Shown here: one piece after another, positions 57,357-64,000 of the stretch
Layout of the letters: the number at the start of each line of letters is the position of its first letter
Position numbering within the stretch: position 1 is the first letter of the stretch
Assembly (NCBI GenBank): GCA_026075535.2
Contig: AP026543.1
Location: forward strand, 10,416,001 to 10,480,000
DNA length: 64,000 nucleotides
Source of the DNA: Tricholoma matsutake
Taxonomy: Eukaryota > Basidiomycota > Agaricomycetes > Agaricales > Tricholomataceae
Direction of reading: 5' to 3'
Position numbers and translations under genes: made by a program
Notes under the pieces: model-generated
Told to the model about the DNA's origin: nothing
Databases searched by the model: none
What the model saw: the letters and a program-made list of their open reading frames with translations, nothing else

Positions 57357-58042
57357 CATCAAATCTGAAAGACTCGCATGTGGTAACTCTGTGCAGCCTA
57401 TTGCTCCACTGACCTCAGCTGCATATTGCGCATGCTCGCAATGATTCAGATCTAAACCACAGCCTTTTAGAGACAGTTTTCGTGTGTGACATGGCAAGCA
57501 CCAAACTTTTGAATGTAGGCCTCTGCGCCACCTCAAGATCACGCATCTAGCTCCGCTACCCGCACGGTCTCAGTGAGACCGAACTCCTTTTTTGCATGGT
57601 CCGTGACTTGGTGCTAGGGGCTAGCAGATGCCAGGTTATAAGACAGTTGAAGTGCGACTAGGAGATCCTGTGTTGCTTCTTTTCAACTCCCATCTTACTC
57701 ATAAGCAACACAGGTAAGTGCACCACACTTCATATTGTTTTCAGCTTCTTACCCTCTCGGTTTTGTTATTTAAGGCCTCGCCTCTCATAATAACATTTCC
57801 TTGCTTTGTAAGAGCTCTTGCAATCTCATATGGATTAGACTCAACTAGACTTTCACTTAACAGGATTCTTCTGGCATTGCTTAATAGCTTCGCTACCTCA
57901 TCCAGTTGAATTCTACAAGTGAGTGGGTGTTCCATCCACTTCTATCTGAGTCTATTCCTTATCTGACACAATACATGTAGGGTTCATCGAAGCGTTCAAT
58001 TGATGTTCAATTTTCGTGGCCCCCCCACCTCTCCCCTTTTTA
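57357..58042. other. Intergenic, no gene seen
   Basis: Includes a short palindrome-like CGGTCTCAGTGAGACCG at about 57566 and no conserved frame. Confidence 0.45.
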
Positions 58043-58456
58043 CAGTGCTTTGCATAAAGCTTGACAGTTGCTGAAATTTGATGTCGTGGTCATTTTGTGG
58101 CTTCCACAATGGCTTTCTAGCTTATACATATTCTGGTGAAGGGAGTGTAGATAAATGGTCTCAGAGTGTCATTGTCTGCAAATAGTTGACTGTGTATAAT
58201 TTTATATTTCCAAAATAGATCTCTAGAAGATTCTGGCTTGCATATGATCAAATATTGTTATTTCTCAGTACAGCACTTCAGAGGACATGTTGAATAAAAT
58301 TTTACTTGGTAGTAAACTCCTAAGACCATTTATATACACTTCCTTCACCAAAATATATGCTAGAAAGCCATTGTGGAAGCCATAAAATGACTGCAACATC
58401 AAATTTGCTCATGTTTATCAAATTTCAGCAACTGTCAAGCTTTATGCAAAGCACTG
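58043..58456. mobile_element. Tc1/mariner-type MITE, TA target duplication
   Basis: A 414-bp element with long inverted arms: CAGTGCTTTGCATAAAGCTTGACAG at the left is found inverted at the right end. The similarity extends inward about 150 bp (TGGCTTCCACAATGGCTTTCTAGC against GCTAGAAAGCCATTGTGGAAGCC). TA flanks both ends (58041-58042, 58457-58458). No coding capacity. Confidence 0.9.
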
Positions 58457-59850
58457 TAAATATTGTATTACTCTTGTATTAGTGTCTCTTAGATTGTTTA
58501 GCATGTCCGCTTACTCGCCTATGTCATTTCAGGGTCCATCCAGGCAGGCCTCAGTTTTCCTGCTACTACCACACTGAGCATGCAGCAGAGGTGAACATGC
58601 ACTGCCAGAGGTCAAGAAGGAGCATCGAGCTAGAGAAGATTCCCAAAATTCTGTAGGAGGGTGAGGGCCCAGACACAACTGATTTTTGAAGGGCGTTGAC
58701 AGGCATGTATTTCTTCCCTTTTTCTGGGTTGATTTTTTTTTGTTTTGATGTTAGCCACTGGAATAGGGCTGGGTTAGATATTATTTTGCTGGTGTTAGTG
58801 GGTGACTTTCCATAATAAAATATACAGCTGATCTCGATTCTAAATCCAACCATCACCACTTTGATCAGATATTCTATTCCGTTAAGTAAACCATAAGACA
58901 TTCTGATAAAAAAAAATCTACTGTGCTTGAATATCACAACTTCTACCAAATGTAGCACAAATGTCCTCCATCTCATTGCCTTTGGAGACCAAAAAAAGGA
59001 TCTGATCATGTCAGATAGTGGCAGTTAGACACAGGATGTTGGTAAGGGAAATTTTGTCTTCAAATCAGCTGAAGACCCAAAAATAGAATGGAGTTCAGGC
59101 AAAAGAGGCACATTTGGGATCTTCAGGGCAAATGGGTGAGCGATATTCAATATATTACTCACCCCAATGGAATTCAAACACTGTACACTGTGTGAGTGGT
59201 GATGTCAATTGGGAGCAGGATTAGAGATGGAGTGGATTATGTCATGTTGGTTGAATGCCAGATTTGGATGAAATGTGTTTATTCACATCAAAAATAATCT
59301 ATTCAGGGGGGGTCTACCCTATCAACAGATTAAGGTTTATTCAAGGGTCTAAGCGACGTTGATGGCATGATGGCTGCCTGGCACCTCAGCAATTTCAGTG
59401 TTGATTGTCCAATTTATTCTATTCACCTCAATAAATGCTTATGGAAAGTCACAGAAAGTAACATGAGATATTATTGGGATTTTTGTGAGGTTAGATACTT
59501 GTTATTATGTAATTTGCAATACTAACACAAAATTTTGAATCTCACATGTTATTAACACATCAGAAACCCTCTACCCTACATACCATGCAGGAAACTGTCA
59601 ACACTCCAATCACCCAGCTTTCCCATATGTTCATCACATTTATTCACCATGGTGCATGGATTTCCCTTCTTCAAACCCATTGACATAGAAGTCATACAGT
59701 TTAGCCAAATACACAAGATCTTCTGGAGTTATTGAACTTTGCTGTGCTGCATTGAACCAGCCTAATTGTGAGGCTCATCACAAATTTTGGAAGGAGTTAT
59801 GGAAAACACTTTGATGGCAACTTGCTATCATAAAATTGTTGTAGCCAGAT
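58457..59850. other. Unassigned, probably transposon-derived
   Basis: A minus-strand open frame of 147 codons (58566-59009) has no recognised domain. Base composition and lack of CpG resemble the transposon DNA further right, and this may be the 3' part of the hAT element. Confidence 0.35.
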
Positions 59851-61950
59851 CTAGAAAGTGAAATACATAATGCCACTTACACCAATCAACCATGCATTTG
59901 AATCCTTGGATACTTGGTTCCACCACTTGAGGGGTTTTGTGTCTTGGCTCCACTGCTGGCTGGAGAATGGCTGATTGTTATATGCATATGCAATAAACTC
60001 TTTTACTCTGTGGAACAACCTCTGAATCTGAGTCCTGGAGCCAAAGCTGTTCTCTTTTAAAGATTGCAAGCACAGATGACAACAGCATGTGACCAAGTGA
60101 TGAAAACTGATTGATGTTTGGGGGTCAAGGGGCAGGAATGTCAATTGTAGACCACCATGGTGCTGGTATACTGCACAAACAACATTCATCAGTCCATCCT
60201 TGAGAAGGCATGATACCTCTCACATGGGTGGAGATGGGATGCTAGAAGACAAACACAGTGTGAAGACTCTGTCATCATTTGGTTGAAGTGGTGATTGTAG
60301 ACTTCAATGACTGAAGCTCAATAGTGTGAGACACCAATTGATGGATTTGCAAGAACCTGTTCAAGCTAATAGGCAATGCAAACCCACACATAGAAAACAT
60401 CAGCGCAGTTTGTGTTTTGACCCTCAAGTGTCAGAAGGCTGTTAGTGGTGGTAGCCAAAAGGTGGATGAAGCCGGCCATCTGCACCATGAAACCATAGTG
60501 AGTTACACTATCCTCAATATAAGGAATGAGCTTCTTTGCCTGTAAATGGCAGTTGCATCATGACCATCTGTGTCATAAAAAATTTGACTTGCCACTGCTG
60601 TATCAAACTTAAATGTTCTAGACTCAAGACACTTCTGAATTGCATTCATACAGGAGCTGACTGAGACAACCTGGTAGTAGCTTGATGAGAAGTGCATTTC
60701 CAAATTTGATTTGATGCCCTCAGTGACTCCTTGTTTCTTGTGTTCCTCATTGAGGTGGTGCCATGGTGGGTCCTGTAATTTGACTTTCCAAAATAATTGG
60801 CAATACCAGAGACAATAGAAAGCATCTAATAAGTGTGAGAGTGTGAGAGTAACACCGCTTTCAACCTCGCAGACTTATGTCCTTGAAAAGCTTCCTGACA
60901 TCCTTCATAAATAGATTAAGGTTGTGACATGGATCATAGATATTGAGAATCCATAGATACATTGCATTTAGCTTTATCTTGGCGCTTTGGACATTTGGAC
61001 CCCCATCAGCAGTGACAGCACTGTACTTGTGAGGACCATAGACCAACAAAATCTGGTACATTTCTGAGGTCAGTATTCCATATATTGATCCAGGCAACTA
61101 GATGATCAGAATACCTTGATGACAACTCCAAGCAGTGCCTCCTCCATAACAGATACACCTTTGAAAATGTGGCCATCAGTGAAGAAAGATCAGTGCTTTG
61201 GAGTTGTGGTGTGGAATGTTTACAATTCATCACATGCACAGGTACTCCATCCATCAAGCAAAAATATGAGATGGTGCTGGTTCTCAAGGAACTTTTTGAA
61301 CACCTCACCCCAGGCAGCAACCTCTTGGGCAAGGTGCTTGGGGAAGAAAGATGACCAATCAGGCACAATGAATGCTGGGCATAGCATAAGAACAAACATG
61401 ACAAAGTATTCACTATTAAGCAAGGCCCAGGGTAATGCACAGCAAATAAACATGTGAAACATCACCCATTCAATATGAACCTTCTGCAGCTCTGTTAACT
61501 TGGCTGGACCCATGTATTCCATCAGTGTCCCTGCTTGCAACACCAGTGTTGACTCTGTGATGACAACTTCAACATTTGGTGCATTCAATGCCATCTCAAC
61601 TTTGCCAAGTTTTGTTGAATGTGCTCACCCAGCAAGGTTTTTGATTGCAAGGGCATAGAGTTTTGGGAAGCTCTTGGCTAAATCCTAGCATAACTAGGTC
61701 AGAGCAGCATTGTGGGATTTCACTTTGAGAAATCTTACATTACAATCCTTTGCATGTTGTCTGATGTGATTTGGGTCTTGGTCTATGGTTTTCTTCTGGC
61801 ATCCAACACAACATACAACTGTTTACATTCCTTTATCTGATTTATCCAACCATTTGAGAGGTTCCTGAACTTCAATGATGATGTCATCAACCAGGGTGTC
61901 ATGCAGTTTTCCTGCCATCTTTCTCACAGTGGTTATGAACTTTTCTATAA
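59851..61950 (-). pseudogene. hAT transposase, decayed
   Basis: On the minus strand, from the 5' side: a BED-type zinc finger (VVCCVGCQKKTID, HIRQHAKDC) at about 61830-61740; then VEVVITESTLV, MEYMGPAKLTELQKVHIEWVMFHMFICCALPWALL, FFPKHLAQEVAAW and LIFLLDGWSTCACDE (61594-61220), the DUF659-like part of hAT transposases with the first catalytic-region aspartate. The remainder to 59851 is scattered over all frames. Many stops and frameshifts; no function. The LTR at 61954 abuts its 5' end, so a retroelement inserted just upstream or inside the 5' region. Confidence 0.72.
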
Positions 61951-61953
61951 GGG

Positions 61954-62354
61954 TGTTAGGAAACCACCCCATTACCTAATAAATTTCATTTTTATTTTAT
62001 TATGTCAAATTATGCTACATGACGCCAAATTACACTACACTTTGATAGTGTGAGAATTTTATTTTGCACGCATCAATATGTACGTGCATGTGTGAATGCA
62101 TTGGTAACAACAATGTACAATATATGTAACATAGTATATAAACCCTAAATATATGCCTAGGGGACCCCAGTTGTGTTCTCTTAGGTATTCCACCTACATT
62201 TTTGGTGTGAAAGGCCTATCTCAACAAACTCACCTATTAATAACCCCTCGCATCAAAACCATCAGTTCCCCCATCACGAGTGTGGATCCTGCCCCCTTCT
62301 TGTAGAGAGAACCCACATGGTCTTAGCTAGCAGATAGTGGGTGTTGCCCTAACA
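61954..62354 (+). repeat. 5' LTR
   Basis: 401 bp, starting TGTTAGG and ending CCTAACA, an inverted pair. The limits follow from alignment with the solo LTR at 18803-19260, whose similarity starts and stops at the same bases. A promoter-like TATATAA is near 62131 (AGTATATAAACCC). Confidence 0.88.
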
Positions 62355-62851
62355 GAAGAACACAACTTCCCATATCAGTGCGCCTTCTCTTACTTGCACA
62401 TACATCATTGTTTCACCGTGCCACATCTGATTACTCACCCTTTTGGCACAAGCCGGAAGTACTTGTATATACATAATCTACCTTTTCTTTCATAAGCTGA
62501 CACCAGGCCTTGCCTTACATTGCGACTGCCAGTGATTGAGAGGCAGTGCTCATCATTAGGACAGCTGCAACCAGACAACCGATCGGATCTGGTTTAGTTA
62601 CGATTTACATCACTCTATTTGGACGACTATTTTAGTTATAAGCTGAATTCAGTGTTATCTCCGAGATCAGGCACTGTTGGAAGGGTTATTGATCCGAAGT
62701 GTCAAAATAGGCACCTGACAAATGACAAACAATTGACAAACAATTGACGAATGATTGACAAACCATCATGTAACCCGTAAATGTTTGGAGAGGTCTCAAA
62801 GAAAAAATTTTGAATTTGTTGAAGAAGTGATTCATCACAGATTCTACAATT
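62355..62851 (+). other. Leader between LTR and gag
   Basis: About 500 bp without a coding frame. No standard tRNA 3'-end complement (TGG...) follows the LTR directly, so the primer-binding mode is unclear. Confidence 0.5.
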
Positions 62852-63949
62852 ATGTCCGAACCTTCAACTTCTAATCCCAGTCCTAATCCTGTTCCCACAC
62901 CAGCACTAGAGGCAAAAATTGATGTGCTCACAGCACAAATGTCCCAATTAGTGTCAGTGTTGGCAGCATCACAGCCCAGACAAGCAGAAGTACAGCCAGA
63001 GACAACAGGAGAAAGAGATGATGAGATGGAGGAGATGGTGGAGTGGATATCGCAGGAGGATGAGACAGCAGAGAAATCCAGAAATGGAAAAGCGTGCTTA
63101 TCTAAGTATGTGCCCCCACAAATCTTTGATGGTACCATGGAGAATACAAAATCCTTCATCAGCTCTATAGTATTGTACATCCATGGGAGGAAGCCAGAGT
63201 TTCATACAGCCAAGTCTAGGATTATGTTTGCTCTCTTGTACATCCAGGGGGGGAAAGCACAGTTCTGGAGAAATGAGGCTATTAATCAAATTGCCACGGG
63301 AAATAAACCATTTGCAACCTTCAAGAAATTTCTGGAGAGATTGGAGGCACAGTTTGGAGACCCTAATCCAAAGGCGACAGCTAATGCTAAATTAAAGACC
63401 ATGTGCCAAGGTTCCCTAACAGTGGATGAATTTATTTTGCAGTTCAAAGCAGAAGCTTTGCAAATGGACATGGGAGAAGCCGCATTGGTAGAGTTTTTGA
63501 AAGCAGGATTAAATCCCTCTTTATTCAAGTCTATCTACCAACTACCTTCTATGCCAGAGAAGTTGGACGAGTGGTATAATTGGGCAATGTGCCTTGACCA
63601 GCAATATTGGCAGGAACAGGCAGAGTCAAAGTTGATGTATGGAAGTAGTAAATTTGGAAAGTCATCAGGAGGAAAGTCCAAGAAAGGAAAGGCACCTCAG
63701 GCATAAGCTCCAAGGGCACAGCCACCAACCATGGCAGTGACACCTATAGTTACGGAGTCAGCAGCACCAGCAGAGGCAATGGAGGTTGATCAAGCAGGGA
63801 GACAAGCCCCACTTAAATGTTTTAACTGTGGGCAGTTAGGACACATTTCTAGGAATTGTAGGCAGAAAAGAAAGATTAGGGAAGCTACAATCGAGGAAGT
63901 GAAGCTGGAGGAAGGCAAGCAGAAGAATTTTGTGGAAGAGTCCCAGTGA
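62852..63949 (+). pseudogene. gag polyprotein with CCHC zinc knuckle, one in-frame stop
   Basis: Capsid-type structural protein that packages the element RNA. ATG at 62852 (MSEPSTSNPS). A short coiled coil (LEAKIDVLTAQMSQLV) at about residues 18-35 is followed by the retrotransposon gag domain (ALLYIQGGKAQFWRNEAI, FKKFLERLEAQFGDP, GSLTVDEFILQF, VEFLKAGLNPSLFKSIY). A Gly/Ser/Lys stretch ends at a TAA at 63704. The same frame continues to CFNCGQLGHISRNC, the CCHC knuckle, and stops at 63949. One nonsense change thus splits an otherwise complete gag of about 365 codons. Confidence 0.82.
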
Positions 63950-64000
63950 AGGTTTCCCCATTGGTGACCCAGAATCATTACAATGTATTAGTATCTGAGG

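Larger units (their letters stand above)
61954..64000 (+). mobile_element. Ty3/gypsy-type LTR retrotransposon, 5' part, cut by window end
   Basis: 5' LTR, leader, and gag with zinc knuckle are followed by the start of a second frame. After the gag stop at 63949 the sequence VSPLVTQNHYNVLVSE is open in another frame, as expected for a gag-to-pol frameshift. Protease, RT and integrase would lie beyond 64000. Confidence 0.8.

Overview
The window looks like a piece of a mushroom-forming basidiomycete (Agaricomycetes). Protein genes are cut by many 44-70 nt GT-AG introns. There are two STE3-type pheromone receptors, lineage-typical F-box proteins, a secreted GMC oxidoreductase, and a dense, CpG-poor block of nested transposons. 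Exon boundaries below were worked out by hand; where stated, the spliced frames close exactly.

Left gene-bearing arm (1-14.6 kb): an unexplained stretch; a frameshifted F-box gene (1.6-3.1 kb); two intron-containing tRNA genes, Gly-GCC and Thr-CGU; a ten-exon MFS transporter with a 10-nt microexon and a GC-AG intron (4.5-6.7 kb); a second F-box-like gene on the minus strand (7.9-8.8 kb); and an eight-exon GMC oxidoreductase of the aryl-alcohol-oxidase type (10.6-12.8 kb).

Duplicated receptor locus: a roughly 3 kb segment holding a complete 420-codon STE3 receptor plus the 3' end of an inositol-polyphosphate 5-phosphatase occurs twice in the same orientation. Copy 2 (48.8-51.8 kb) is continuous and joins the intact WD40/5-phosphatase gene (51.5-55.3 kb). 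Copy 1 (14.6-23.5 kb) is split by two DNA transposons: a hAT-like element with an 8-bp target duplication and a Tc1/mariner-like element at TA. Copy 2 preserves both empty sites. Beyond the hAT insertion, copy 1 has decayed almost only by CpG to TpG/CpA changes; the receptor to its left has not.

Transposon island (17.1-48.7 kb): nested layers can be separated by target duplications. A DIRS-like tyrosine-recombinase retroelement (25.5-38.2 kb) is split by a LINE (25.9-32.1 kb, itself carrying a 2.3 kb internal inversion) and by a non-autonomous Mutator- or hAT-like element (35.9-37.9 kb). A second LINE (40.6-48.0 kb) was cut by a hAT-type MITE and its 5' half inverted. A tRNA-derived SINE (48.3-48.7 kb) sits next to receptor copy 2. 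A 720-bp fold-back palindrome and a solo LTR lie inside the hAT-like element.

Right arm (55.3-64 kb): a small two-exon gene of unknown function with a repeated YYKYGEY motif, a TA-flanked MITE, a decayed hAT transposase, and the 5' LTR and gag of a Ty3/gypsy element cut off by the window edge. The solo LTR at 18.8 kb belongs to the same LTR family. The most interesting biology is the duplicated pheromone-receptor locus, a candidate part of a B mating-type or related receptor region, with its two paralogs separated by heavily mutated transposon DNA.
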